A stretch of DNA of 64,000 nt from an uncultured Clostridia bacterium (GTDB taxonomy: Bacteria > Bacillota > Clostridia > UBA1381). The position numbers were made by a program, and so were the translations under genes. Position 1 is the first letter of the stretch. Every line of letters starts with the position of its first letter. The stretch spans positions 62,001 to 126,000 of the forward strand of contig CAKSQL010000004.1 in NCBI GenBank assembly GCA_934486735.1, read 5' to 3'. Positions 25,420-35,278 of this stretch are shown here, in pieces. The notes under the pieces are model-generated. The model had not been told where the DNA came from. It ran no database searches and saw only the letters and a list, made by a program, of their open reading frames with translations.

Positions 25420-26946
25420 ATGAAGAAAAATTTTGGCGCGGCAAACTGGAAAGAGTATATTCCGATACCGGTGTGTGAGGAGCATCCGGGGTATCTTGAT
25501 TTTTATACAAGGGCGTGGGAACTGGCGTACGACCATATAAAAAGCATTCCGGGCATGCCGCAGAATCCGTACATGGATGAAGCGTTTTGCGAAACTCAAA
25601 TCTGGATATGGGACAGCTGTTTTATGTCCCTGTTCTGCAAATATGCAAGGGAGGTTTTCCCCGGAGTTGAGACCTTTAACAATTTCTATGAGGCCATGTA
25701 CGAGGGTCGGCATCTCCCTGTGGTTATGCCGCCGAAAAACGAGCCCGGCTGGACCGGAGCGGTCTATGGCGAGCCGTACGAGATGCAGGTGCATATCTCG
25801 GATAACCCTCCGCTTTTTGCGTGGGCGGAGTATGAAAATGCCTTGATGAGCGGCGACAAGGAGTACATAAAGGAGCTTTTGTACAACAGAAAAATCCTGC
25901 AAAAGCATTACGATTGGATGGAGAGTCTGCGTGAGCCGCAAATGGTTCAAAATGTTCTCAATCCAAGCTGTCTGATTGCCGAAAAATACGGCTACAAATG
26001 GGAGGGCGGCAGATCGGGAATGGACAACACGCCGCGCGGCAGAACGGGTGAGCATGCAATGGCAGATCGTCCGAACAATCCCGATATGCTTTGGATTGAT
26101 GCCATATGTCAGCAGGCGTTGGCAGCGAGAATGATTGCAAAGCTTTATTCAATTGTCGGAGACGATGAGCATGCGTCGGAATGGAACCGGAAATTTGAGG
26201 AAAAGAAAACAATAATAAATGATTTTTACTGGGATTCCGACGACAATTTCTATTATGATATAGATTGTAACACGCACGATTTTTATAAAATCAAAACAAT
26301 TGCGTCGTATTGGACACTTACTTCCGAAACAGCCGCCGGAGAACGTGCGCAGGCGCTTGTAAATGAAGTAAATAACCCCAAAACCTTTGGCGGAATTGTG
26401 CCCTTTGTATCGCTTTCGAGAAGTGATAACGACTATGTCCCGGACGGCGGATATTGGCGCGGCGCAATGTGGCTGCCTACGGCGTATGCCGCGCTGAAAG
26501 GCTTTGCCGAGTATGGCTTTTATAAAGAAGCACATAAGGGAGCGATAAAGCTTTTTGAGCATATGTATAAGACATATACGGACTATTCTCCGCATACGAT
26601 ATGGGAGTGCTACAATCCCGAGAAATGCGCACCGGCGAGCGGTGTTGACGAGGCAAGGGTACGCGGCGATTTCTGCGGCTGGTCGGCTCTCGGACCGATT
26701 TCGGTTTATATTGAATTTGTGCTTGGTTTCCATACCATCGATGCGTTTGAAAATGTTATAAAATGGTCAAAGTCCGACACATTCAAAGGAAAAATCGGCA
26801 TAAAAAATCTACACTTCGGAGATATTGTGACCGATATCGTTGCTGACGAAAATATTTGTCATGTTACTTCAAACAGAGCGTATACTCTTGAAATAAATGG
26901 GAAAAATTATAGTGTTGCGGTCGGAGAAAATAAATTTGAGCTGTAA
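25420..26946 (+). CDS. GH63/GH37-like (alpha/alpha)6-barrel glycoside hydrolase
   Basis: 508 aa, cytoplasmic (no signal peptide). QIWIWDSCFMSLF near residue 65 and the YVPDGGYWRGAMWLPTAYAALKGF block near residue 345 are typical of the trehalase/alpha-glucosidase I barrel. The last 60 residues form a small beta domain. Relatives hydrolyse alpha-linked sugars such as mannosylglycerate or glucosides, but substrate cannot be assigned here. AGGAG lies about 9 bases before the ATG. It is a single-gene unit with its own promoter and terminator. Confidence 0.8.
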   Translation: MKKNFGAANWKEYIPIPVCEEHPGYLDFYTRAWELAYDHIKSIPGMPQNPYMDEAFCETQIWIWDSCFMSLFCKYAREVFPGVETFNNFYEAMYEGRHLPVVMPPKNEPGWTGAVYGEPYEMQVHISDNPPLFAWAEYENALMSGDKEYIKELLYNRKILQKHYDWMESLREPQMVQNVLNPSCLIAEKYGYKWEGGRSGMDNTPRGRTGEHAMADRPNNPDMLWIDAICQQALAARMIAKLYSIVGDDEHASEWNRKFEEKKTIINDFYWDSDDNFYYDIDCNTHDFYKIKTIASYWTLTSETAAGERAQALVNEVNNPKTFGGIVPFVSLSRSDNDYVPDGGYWRGAMWLPTAYAALKGFAEYGFYKEAHKGAIKLFEHMYKTYTDYSPHTIWECYNPEKCAPASGVDEARVRGDFCGWSALGPISVYIEFVLGFHTIDAFENVIKWSKSDTFKGKIGIKNLHFGDIVTDIVADENICHVTSNRAYTLEINGKNYSVAVGENKFEL

Positions 26947-26953
26947 AAAGAGC

Positions 26954-26981
26954 TGCGGCAGAATGGAATCATTCTGCCGCA
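26954..26981. terminator. Bidirectional terminator
   Basis: TGCGGCAGAATG-gaat-CATTCTGCCGCA is a perfect 12-bp stem, followed by AACTGTTTT (plus) and GCTCTTTTT (minus). It ends the glycosidase gene and the convergent small gene. Confidence 0.85.
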
Positions 26982-27046
26982 AACTGTTTTCGGCGGAAAA
27001 AACGTTTCGCCCGGGAAACACGTAAAAATTTTTGTGATGAGCTTTT

Positions 27047-27226
27047 TTATCGCATAAGCTCCATTGCGGTGTCAATCACTCCGCCGATGCTTCTGAAAAC
27101 GCCCTCGGTCTTTTTCTGGAGCTTGTGTCTCTGGCGGTCCGAGACGGGGTCGATAAGCATGGTTACGGCTGCACCGACAACCATGCCTGTTGTTATTCCG
27201 CTGATAAATCCGGCTGTACGATTCAT
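27047..27226 (-). CDS. YtxH-like small membrane protein (59 aa)
   Basis: Short gene of 59 codons plus stop. Product starts MNRTAGFISGITTGMVVGAA, a single hydrophobic segment rich in Gly, followed by a basic amphipathic stretch (DPVSDRQRHKLQKKTEGVF). This resembles YtxH-type membrane-anchored proteins of unknown function. AGGAGAG lies 7 bases before ATG 27226. It stands alone between a terminator and the repeat element at 27261. Confidence 0.75.
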   Translation of the reverse strand: MNRTAGFISGITTGMVVGAAVTMLIDPVSDRQRHKLQKKTEGVFRSIGGVIDTAMELMR

Positions 27227-27260
27227 TTTTTATCTCTCCTCAGAATTTAAAATCATCAGC

Positions 27261-27397
27261 AGCCGAAAGAAAACAATCCGAACATGCGCCAAAGGACACA
27301 ATTTCGGCTTGACATCTCTGAAATATGATAGCCGCCGATGCAATCCTTTGCGGCAATTTTTTGGGAAAATCGTAATTCGGATTGCTTTCGTTCCGCT
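27261..27397. mobile_element. Second, diverged copy of the 3628-3905 type element
   Basis: Left end AGCCGAAAGAAAACAATCCGAA (first 20 bases at 27261-27280) and its imperfect inverse at 27376-27397 resemble the ends of the element at 3628-3905. Both also share AAAGGACA near an inner edge and CCGC...AAGGATT blocks. This copy is half as long (137 bp). The remaining bases up to the DUF1015 promoter are A+T-rich without a recognisable feature. Confidence 0.5.
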
Positions 27398-27546
27398 AAT
27401 CTGACAGATATATTATTGCCTTAAAATTTTATTTTAAACATGTTGGTTTAAAGAAAGTAATTTCAAAAATGCCTTAAATAGGTTCAGGATATCGCAAAAA
27501 GAGCAAATTGCACAGAAAATGTAATGAAAATTTTACATTAATGGTA

Positions 27547-27575
27547 TTGACGTAGCGGCAATTTCGTTATACAAT
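27547..27575 (+). promoter_or_regulatory. Promoter of the DUF1015 gene
   Basis: TTGACG and TACAAT are separated by 17 bases, about 45 bases before the GTG start. Confidence 0.65.
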
Positions 27576-27620
27576 AAAGGATAGGAAAGAATTAATGACA
27601 GCATAAAGGGGGATTATCGG

Positions 27621-28955
27621 GTGGTTAATATTATCCCATTCAAAGGATATCGTTTCAACTCAGAAAAAATCAGCAATCCGGGTGCGGTTATGGCTCCGCC
27701 CTATGACACGATTTCGCGCAATGAACAGGACGAACTCTACAGCCGCGACGAGTATAATATTGTAAGACTCAATAAGGGTATCAGATACGATTCGGATAAC
27801 GATGTCGAAAACTGTTTCACGCGCTCGGCAAAGCTGCTGCGCGAATGGATAGACAAAAATATTCTCACAGAGGAAGAAGACACGGCATTTTATCTTTATG
27901 AGCAGCGCGTTATATATAAAAATGCAACATATGCAAATTTGGGTCTTGTGGGTCTTTTGGAACTTCAGGATTTGAACAACGGCAATATTCTCCAATGCGA
28001 GAAATCGAATGAAAAGAGCAAGCCGGCGCGCATGGAGCTTTTGAAACATACAAAATCAAATTTCAGCATGATTAACTGCATATATATGGAATATGAAAAA
28101 ACGCTCATGAATAAGCTTAACGAGGTTACCGAGAAAAGCAAGCCCGACATGGAATTTAAAACGCACGAGACAATAATCGGCGAGGATGTCAGCCAAAGGG
28201 TTTGGGTGATAAAAAATCCCGAAACGATAAGCTTTATACAAAATATTCTGAAAAATCACACATTTTATATTGCGGACGGTCAGACGCGCTATGACGTGAG
28301 TCTTGCATATAAAAAGGAATGTGAAAAGAACAATCCGAATCATACGGGAGAAGAGCCTTACAATTATATAATGGCACTCTTCACAAATGCGTTTGATGAC
28401 GGACTTATTCAGCTGCCGGTGCATCGCCTGGTTAAATTCAAAAAGCGGTTTGCCGAGGACTTTTTTGTTGCATGCGCCCAGGACTATTTCAAGGTTGAGA
28501 AAATTATAGTAGATACCGCGAGCGAGGAATTTGCCGAGACGATGAAGCGTCAGATTGCAACTGCCCGTAAAGAAAACAGGTTTGCGATTTATTGCGGCGG
28601 AAATTACTTCTACCGACTGACATTAAAAGCGCCGGAGCATATAAAGGAGCTTTTGCAGGACGCGTCCGATGCGTATTGCAGCCTGGATGTAACGGTGCTG
28701 AACCAGGTTATACTGAAAGAACTTCTGAACATAGACGATACCGAGATGAATGAGTGCGTGTCCTATACAACGCGTTCCACGTATGGAATGGAGCAGGTTA
28801 AAAGCGGCGAATACGGCTGTCTGATAGTCGTAAATCCGGTGCGTGCATCGCAGATCTGCGGAGTTGCCACAGCGCACGAGCGTATGCCGGAGCGTTCGAT
28901 GTTCATTTTCCCGAAAGCGTCGACGGGCGTAGTTGTTTATAGCATGAAGGAGTAA
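27621..28955 (+). CDS. DUF1015 family protein
   Basis: 444 aa. The N-terminus (IIPFKGYRFNSEKISNPGAVMAPPYDTIS) and the HTFYIADGQTRYDVSLAYKKE block are hallmarks of DUF1015, a conserved cytoplasmic family without settled function. Some archaeal members with a related fold act on serine, a hint only. The start is GTG, 8 bases after AAGGGGG. It is followed by a threonine/serine exporter after 2 bases, so the two are one operon, which fits loosely with an amino-acid role. Confidence 0.88.
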   Translation: MVNIIPFKGYRFNSEKISNPGAVMAPPYDTISRNEQDELYSRDEYNIVRLNKGIRYDSDNDVENCFTRSAKLLREWIDKNILTEEEDTAFYLYEQRVIYKNATYANLGLVGLLELQDLNNGNILQCEKSNEKSKPARMELLKHTKSNFSMINCIYMEYEKTLMNKLNEVTEKSKPDMEFKTHETIIGEDVSQRVWVIKNPETISFIQNILKNHTFYIADGQTRYDVSLAYKKECEKNNPNHTGEEPYNYIMALFTNAFDDGLIQLPVHRLVKFKKRFAEDFFVACAQDYFKVEKIIVDTASEEFAETMKRQIATARKENRFAIYCGGNYFYRLTLKAPEHIKELLQDASDAYCSLDVTVLNQVILKELLNIDDTEMNECVSYTTRSTYGMEQVKSGEYGCLIVVNPVRASQICGVATAHERMPERSMFIFPKASTGVVVYSMKE

Positions 28956-28957
28956 GT

Positions 28958-29707
28958 ATGGACACATCACATTTTGTATCGACAGTGCTGGATTTGGGCG
29001 AAAAAATGCTGATGTGCGGAGCCGAGATATACAGGGTTGAGGATACGGCAAGCAGGATATGCAAAGCATACGGAGCACGGCACAGCGAAGTGTTCGCGCT
29101 GACGCATGTAATTATTCTGACAGTGCAGATGGACGGAGAAGCACCCTGCACCGAGATGCGGCGCGTGCATAAGCACTCGACCGACTTGGATTATCTGAAT
29201 CGGCTGAATGCATTTTCGAGAGATATATGCCGCGATACGCCGGATGCGGACGGATTGGGCAGGATGCTGGCGGAGATAAAGCCGAAGCGTTATCCGAAGT
29301 TTATGCAGCTTGTTATATTTGCATTGATTTCCGCGTCGTTCACCCTTTATTCCGGAGGAAACGCTGCCGACACGATTGTTGCGGCTGCTGCCGGTACTTT
29401 CATGGCGGCAGTGTCAATGCTTATTGCACATATCAAAATAAATCCCATATTCCGAGTGTTCTGCCTGTCGATATTCTGCGGAGTGTTCGCCGCGGCGACG
29501 GTCAAAATGGGAATGGGCAGCTCGATAAGCAAAATCATTATCGGAAATATAATGATTCTTGTGCCGGGACTGGCGATAACCAACTCGATTCGGGATATGA
29601 TAGATGGTGACATTATCGCAGGTATGATTCGGCTGCTGGAATCGCTTTTTGTTGCGGCGGCGCTTGCGGTCGGCTTTGCGCTTGCACTTATGCCTTTTGG
29701 GCTTTGA
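28958..29707 (+). CDS. Threonine/serine exporter ThrE-type, N-terminal half
   Basis: 249 aa. The ThrE_1 domain has a soluble N-terminal part (LDLGEKMLMCGAEIYRVEDTASRI) and then about five membrane helices, ending ALAVGFALALMPFGL. Together with the next gene it reconstitutes the two-part ThrE exporter found fused in actinobacteria. GAAGGAG lies 5 bases before the ATG. Confidence 0.88.
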   Translation: MDTSHFVSTVLDLGEKMLMCGAEIYRVEDTASRICKAYGARHSEVFALTHVIILTVQMDGEAPCTEMRRVHKHSTDLDYLNRLNAFSRDICRDTPDADGLGRMLAEIKPKRYPKFMQLVIFALISASFTLYSGGNAADTIVAAAAGTFMAAVSMLIAHIKINPIFRVFCLSIFCGVFAAATVKMGMGSSISKIIIGNIMILVPGLAITNSIRDMIDGDIIAGMIRLLESLFVAAALAVGFALALMPFGL

Positions 29708-29777
29708 AAAATAAAGCTTTTGTCGCTTTTTGATCGGGGGTAAGAGTTTTTTTACCTGCAGACGGAACGGAGTTTTT

Positions 29778-30227
29778 ATGCTTGATTTTATACGAATTAT
29801 CACATCCTTCAGCGGAACGCTCGCATTTGCGCTTTTGTTCAATATAAGGGGCAAAAATCTTTTGTTTGCGTCTCTCGGGGGACTTGTGTGCGGAATTGTA
29901 TTCTATATTTTTTCGCTCGTGTCTGAAAGAGAGGCGCTGAGTTTTTTTGCCGCATCGGTGGCGGTGGCGGCGTATGCGGAAATTGCAGCGCGCATTTTGA
30001 AAGCGCCGGCAACGATATTTTCGGCGCCCGGGCTTATTCCTCTCGTACCGGGGGGAAATTTGTATTATACAATGGCGGCGGCACTTCATGGAAACATGGC
30101 GGATTTTTTCAGCTGCGGAATGCAGACGGCGTATATAGCGCTTGCAATTGCTGCCGGGATTTTGGTGGTCTCGCCGATAAAGCGGCTGATTGTCGATATA
30201 TTCGAGCAGAGACTTGACAAAGAATGA
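29778..30227 (+). CDS. Threonine/serine exporter ThrE-type, C-terminal half (DUF3815-like)
   Basis: 149 aa, four to five membrane helices, with APGLIPLVPGGNLYYTMAAALHGN as in the ThrE_2 domain. ATG 29778 follows ACGGAG by 5 bases; the ORF's upstream extension (from 29730) lacks a ribosome site. It lies 70 bases after the first half and is expected to form a heteromeric transporter with it. Confidence 0.88.
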   Translation: MLDFIRIITSFSGTLAFALLFNIRGKNLLFASLGGLVCGIVFYIFSLVSEREALSFFAASVAVAAYAEIAARILKAPATIFSAPGLIPLVPGGNLYYTMAAALHGNMADFFSCGMQTAYIALAIAAGILVVSPIKRLIVDIFEQRLDKE

Positions 30228-30372
30228 ATCGGACTTAAATGACATGTTTTTTCAATGTTTTTGGGGTAAAAATAAAAAAATCGAGAAAAAGACAGATAAA
30301 TAAAGATATTGCCAAACTAATTTAATATAAGTGATTGAGGATTTTTGTACTCTTATTATATTTTTATCAATC

Positions 30373-30414
30373 AAAACGCGCTGCTCGGAAACAACTTCCG
30401 GGCGGCGCGTTTTA
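30373..30414. terminator. Bidirectional terminator after the exporter genes and enolase
   Basis: AAAACGCGC-t-GC...CGGAA pairs with TTCCG...GC-g-GCGCGTTTT. T-runs lie on both strands, between convergent units. The rest of 30228-30455 is A+T-rich with no gene seen. Confidence 0.75.
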
Positions 30415-30455
30415 TTCGCATTTATACACACGTCAATGACGCTTTAATCAATATT

Positions 30456-31808
<1,353 letters not shown>

Positions 31809-31856
31809 TTACAATTACTCCGCATATTGTGAGTCAGACAAGACCGTTGTGCTTGC

Positions 31857-32360
31857 CTATTCTTCCCAAAGAACAGGCTCGCCCGTTTTTCTTGTCTTAT
31901 TCAGATCTATTATCCGCTGATTGGCAGAACCTTTATAAAGCAAATCAAGACTTCTCTGCTCCAAAATGAATTTTCCGTCAACCAGGATATCTATCTCGGA
32001 CAAAAATTCCGCCCAGCCGTTTTCGGGCGATGCGCCCTTTAAAAGTTCTTCATAAGTATAGCCGGTATAGCACATTGTATTGAGCCCCATGTCATGCACT
32101 TTTTTTGCGATATACGCAAGCGTTTTTGCGTGCAGAAACGGTTCGCCGCCGGAAAAGGTCACTCCGTCAAGCAGCGGATTCTTTTTTATATTTTCGAGAA
32201 TTGTTTCCACATCCTCGTCATGTCCGGCGTTGGGGTCATGCGATTCGGGATTATGACAGCCCTTGCAATTGTGAAAACAGCCCTGCACGAATATTGCATA
32301 GCGTATGCCCGGACCGTCAACAATCGAATCATTGACAAGTCCGAAAACTCTCAGAGTCAT
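31857..32360 (-). CDS. nrdG: Anaerobic ribonucleoside-triphosphate reductase activating protein NrdG
   Basis: 167 aa radical SAM enzyme that installs the glycyl radical on NrdD. The cluster motif is CFHNCKGC (CxxxCxxC, residues about 28-35), with FSGGEPF as the SAM-contact GGE motif. AGGAGG lies 7 bases before the ATG. It follows nrdD after an 86-base gap that contains a hairpin. Confidence 0.95.
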   Translation of the reverse strand: MTLRVFGLVNDSIVDGPGIRYAIFVQGCFHNCKGCHNPESHDPNAGHDEDVETILENIKKNPLLDGVTFSGGEPFLHAKTLAYIAKKVHDMGLNTMCYTGYTYEELLKGASPENGWAEFLSEIDILVDGKFILEQRSLDLLYKGSANQRIIDLNKTRKTGEPVLWEE

Positions 32361-32380
32361 ATGATATCCTCCTTCAAGAC

Positions 32381-32408
32381 CAAAAATGACACAAATGTTG
32401 TCATTTTT
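32381..32408 (-). other. Inverted repeat between nrdD and nrdG
   Basis: CAAAAATGACA and TGTCATTTTTG form an 11-bp perfect inverted repeat around 6-7 bases. It may stabilise the upstream message, attenuate nrdG, or bind a protein as DNA; the sequence does not decide. Confidence 0.4.
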
Positions 32409-32446
32409 GATTATTAATCGGGGATAACCCCTTCGATATCCTCAAA

Positions 32447-34765
32447 TTAAAGACCATGTTTAACTCTGTCGCGTTCCTCGGCGCGTTTGCCGTCGTTAAA
32501 TCGGTCGAGAGTTCCGACAAGATATCCGGTGATACGGCGTATGCGCTCAAATCCGATGCCGCCGTCGCCCTCGTGTCTGCCGCATTTGGGGCAGGTATCG
32601 CCGATTATCCCGTTGTAGCCGCATACCGGGTCGCGGTCTACGGGATGATTTATCGAGCCGTAGCCGACGCCTGCGTCATGCATGGCGCGGATAACCTTTT
32701 CAAATGCCGACAGATTTTTTGTCGGGTCGCCGTCAAGTTCCACATATGAGATATGTCCGGCATTGGTGAGCGCGTGGTAAGGACCTTCTTTTGCGATTTT
32801 ATCGAATGCGCTTATATTGAAGTAAACCGGAATATGGAACGAGTTTGTGTAATATTCTCTGTCGGTAACGCCGGGGATTATTCCGAATTTCTGTTTGTCG
32901 ATTTTTACGAATCTTCCCGAAAGTCCCTCGGCAGGAGTTGCGAGCAGAGTGAAGTTCATGCCTGTCTTTTCACTTTCGTCGTCCATTCTCTGGCGCATGT
33001 GCGAAACTATGTCAAGCCCCAGATTCTGCGCCTTGTCACTTTGTCCATGGTGTTCGCCGATTAATGCCACAAGCGCCTCAGCAAGCCCGATAAAGCCTAT
33101 CGAAAGCGTACCATGTTTCAAAACTTCGCGGATTGAGTCGTTCGGACCGAGTTTCTCGGAATCAAGCCAAACTCCCTCGCCCATAAGAAACGGGAAATTT
33201 TTCACCTTTCGGTTTGCCTGAAGTTCAAATCTTGCCAAAAGCTGGTCGATACACAGGTCAATTTTTCTGTCCAGTTCGTCAAAGAACCAACTAACATCGC
33301 CCTTTGCTTTTATTGCGATACGCGGAAGATTTATAGATGTGAACGACAGATTCCCGCGGCGATTGCAGATTTCGCGCGACTTGTCGTAAACGTTGCCTAT
33401 AACCCTTGTGCGGCAGCCCATATATGCGATCTCGGTTTCAGGCGTGCCCTTGTAATATTTCAGATTGAACGGCGCGTCAACAAACGAGAAGTTGGGGAAA
33501 AGACGCTTTGCGCTAACGCGGCAGGCAAGCTTAAAGAGGTCGTAATTCGGCTCGCCGGGATTGTAGTTGATGCCATCTTTTACTCTGAAAATCTGTATCG
33601 GGAATATCGGAGTCTCGCCGTTGCCGAGACCTGCTTCATTCGCAAGCAGCACATTTTTCATAACCATTCTGCCCTCGGGAGAGGTATCCATGCCGTAATT
33701 TATCGACGAAAACGGAGTCTGCGCTCCGGCACGCGAGTTCATGGTGTTGAGGTTGTGAATGAACGCCTCCATTGCCTGATATGCTGCGCGGTCGGTTTCG
33801 GACAGAGCCTTGTCCGCCGCAAATTTTTGAGCCTTTGTGATGATATCCTCGGGAACTCCGAGCTTTTTGAGCTCCTCCGCCTCACACTTTTGATACTCAT
33901 CATGGTCGCCCATACGAAGTGTTTTTCCGTCCGCAATCAGTGATTTCCTCAACTCTTTTAAGTTATCTTCGCTTATTGCATCGCTGCCTGTGTAAAGCTC
34001 GATTGCTTTTTGCAGATTCGATGTGTAACGCTTGTGATAGGTCTTTGCAATGCCCGGCGCCATGCCGTAGTCGAAGTTTACAATGCTCTGACCGCCATGC
34101 TGGTCGTTCTGATTTGACTGGACTGCGATGCAGGCAAGAGCGGCATAGCTTGATATATCGTTCGGCTCGCGGAGTACACCATGACCTGTCGAGAAACCGT
34201 TATGGAACAAATCGAGCAAGTCTATCTGACAGCATGTGGTTGTCATCGTGAGAAAATCAAGGTCGTGAATATGTATATCTCCGTCTTTGTGAGCCTGTGC
34301 AAATTCAGGCTTTAAAACGCACTTTTCAAAAAACTCCTTTGCTCCCTCCGAACCGTATTTGAGCATTGTTCCCATTGCGGTGTCGGCGTTCACATTTGCG
34401 TTTTCGCGCTTTATATTGGAGTCTTTAGAGTCCTTAAAGGTGATATCCTCATATATTTTCATAAGATTGCTCTTCATTTCGCGAATGCGTGAGCGCTCGG
34501 AGCGATATACTATATATGCCTTTGCGGTGCGCACATGACCGTTGCGGATAAGCGCCTTTTCAACAAAATCCTGGATTTCTTCAACCGACGGATTTTCAAG
34601 ACCGGCTTCTTCGAGGTCGATTTCGACCTGCTTTGCTATTGACATCGAATACTCCGGATCATCCCTTTTTATGCTTGCAATAAATGCCTTGTTTATTGCA
34701 TCGGATATTTTATTGATATCAAAGCTTACCGTTCGACCGTCCCTTTTTAAAATAGATTCTACCAT
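32447..34765 (-). CDS. nrdD: Anaerobic (class III) ribonucleoside-triphosphate reductase NrdD
   Basis: 772 aa. Reduces NTPs to dNTPs with a glycyl radical. An ATP-cone allosteric domain occupies about the first 90 residues (ILKRDGRTVSFDINKISDAINKAF). The catalytic barrel follows, and the C-terminus has zinc-binding Cys pairs (CGYNG...CPKCG) and the radical glycine in RITGYL. ATG 34765 was chosen over the TTG at 34774 because GGGAG lies 10 bases before it. Two NrdR boxes overlap its promoter. It indicates growth without oxygen. Confidence 0.95.
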   Translation of the reverse strand: MVESILKRDGRTVSFDINKISDAINKAFIASIKRDDPEYSMSIAKQVEIDLEEAGLENPSVEEIQDFVEKALIRNGHVRTAKAYIVYRSERSRIREMKSNLMKIYEDITFKDSKDSNIKRENANVNADTAMGTMLKYGSEGAKEFFEKCVLKPEFAQAHKDGDIHIHDLDFLTMTTTCCQIDLLDLFHNGFSTGHGVLREPNDISSYAALACIAVQSNQNDQHGGQSIVNFDYGMAPGIAKTYHKRYTSNLQKAIELYTGSDAISEDNLKELRKSLIADGKTLRMGDHDEYQKCEAEELKKLGVPEDIITKAQKFAADKALSETDRAAYQAMEAFIHNLNTMNSRAGAQTPFSSINYGMDTSPEGRMVMKNVLLANEAGLGNGETPIFPIQIFRVKDGINYNPGEPNYDLFKLACRVSAKRLFPNFSFVDAPFNLKYYKGTPETEIAYMGCRTRVIGNVYDKSREICNRRGNLSFTSINLPRIAIKAKGDVSWFFDELDRKIDLCIDQLLARFELQANRKVKNFPFLMGEGVWLDSEKLGPNDSIREVLKHGTLSIGFIGLAEALVALIGEHHGQSDKAQNLGLDIVSHMRQRMDDESEKTGMNFTLLATPAEGLSGRFVKIDKQKFGIIPGVTDREYYTNSFHIPVYFNISAFDKIAKEGPYHALTNAGHISYVELDGDPTKNLSAFEKVIRAMHDAGVGYGSINHPVDRDPVCGYNGIIGDTCPKCGRHEGDGGIGFERIRRITGYLVGTLDRFNDGKRAEERDRVKHGL

Positions 34766-34829
34766 TTTTTTCAAACTCCCTTTTCCGTTTTGTAAATTTT
34801 TTTTATCTTAAGTAAAAATCTCACGATAT

Positions 34830-34845
34830 ATACAATATATTGTGT
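34830..34845 (-). promoter_or_regulatory. NrdR box 1
   Basis: ATACAATATATTGTGT is a near-perfect NrdR palindrome located just downstream of the nrdD -10 box. Its centre is 31 bases from box 2, about three helical turns. Confidence 0.8.
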
Positions 34846-34855
34846 GTGCTATTTG

Positions 34856-34884
34856 ATTATACAACTATATAGAGTATTTGTCAA
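34856..34884 (-). promoter_or_regulatory. nrdD promoter
   Basis: Minus-strand TTGACA and TATAAT with a 17-base spacer that contains NrdR box 2. The leader to nrdD is about 85 bases. Confidence 0.8.
34861..34876 (-). promoter_or_regulatory. NrdR box 2
   Basis: ACAACTATATAGAGTA is a weaker NrdR-type palindrome between the -35 and -10 boxes. Paired boxes at this spacing are the usual target of the ATP/dATP-sensing repressor NrdR. Confidence 0.7.
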
Positions 34885-34917
34885 GAGATTTTTTATTTCA
34901 TTTTGATTACAAAAAAT

Positions 34918-34945
34918 TTGACATTTCTTCAAAAATCGGTATAAT
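34918..34945 (+). promoter_or_regulatory. Strong promoter of the structured RNA upstream of pfk
   Basis: Consensus TTGACA and TATAAT, 16-base spacer. It stands back to back with the nrdD promoter (their -35 boxes are about 33 bases apart). The start is predicted near 34952. Confidence 0.75.
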
Positions 34946-34951
34946 ATAAGT

Positions 34952-35240
34952 AGTGGCAACATTTTTTGCGGTTTAAACAGGTATTAGGAGGAATCTTAAC
35001 GTGAAAAAAATTCACGTTAGCCTCCCTCATGATCGAATTGCCGGGAGCTGTGAAAAAACGATATAGAACGCTTCAAACGCACCCGATGGTGTACCGGCGT
35101 ACTCCGAGCGGTGCGGCTGGAGTGCAGTTCAAGGACAAAATAGGCGAAAACCCTTGAACGGTCTATGCATTTTTTCACTTCTCCATGGGCGTAATAATCT
35201 CTTATCATTCCTTACCCTGCCGATAAGAGATTTTAATTAC
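34952..35240 (+). ncRNA. Structured non-coding RNA of about 290 nt, family not identified
   Basis: No reading frame with a ribosome site fits. Perfect or near-perfect stems: 34997-35005 with 35011-35019 (TAACGTGAA/TTCACGTTA) nested in 34987-34991 with 35021-35025 (GGAGG/CCTCC); 35050-35058 with 35170-35178 (GTGAAAAAA/TTTTTTCAC), extended by 35063-35066 with 35163-35166; inside it CGCACC/GGTGCG (35078-35083, 35110-35115) and GTTCAAGG/CCTTGAAC (35127-35134, 35152-35159); finally AATCTCTTATC/GATAAGAGATT (35196-35206, 35222-35232) followed by TTAATTA. It could be a stand-alone RNA ending at the last stem, or a long leader of pfk. It shows no clear match to tmRNA, RNase P, SRP RNA or T-box motifs; a raiA-type or 6S-like RNA remains possible. 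Confidence 0.6.
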
Positions 35241-35278
35241 TATTTGTGCCGGTGCAGGGCGGCGGAATGGAGATTATT
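35196..35278 (+). promoter_or_regulatory. Leader element of pfk shared with rimP
   Basis: Stem AATCTCTTATC/GATAAGAGATT, then ACTATTTGTGCCG, a variable loop, and CGGCGGAATGGAGATTATT directly before the ATG. It overlaps the 3' end of the structured RNA feature, and its first stem could also terminate that RNA. Confidence 0.6.
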
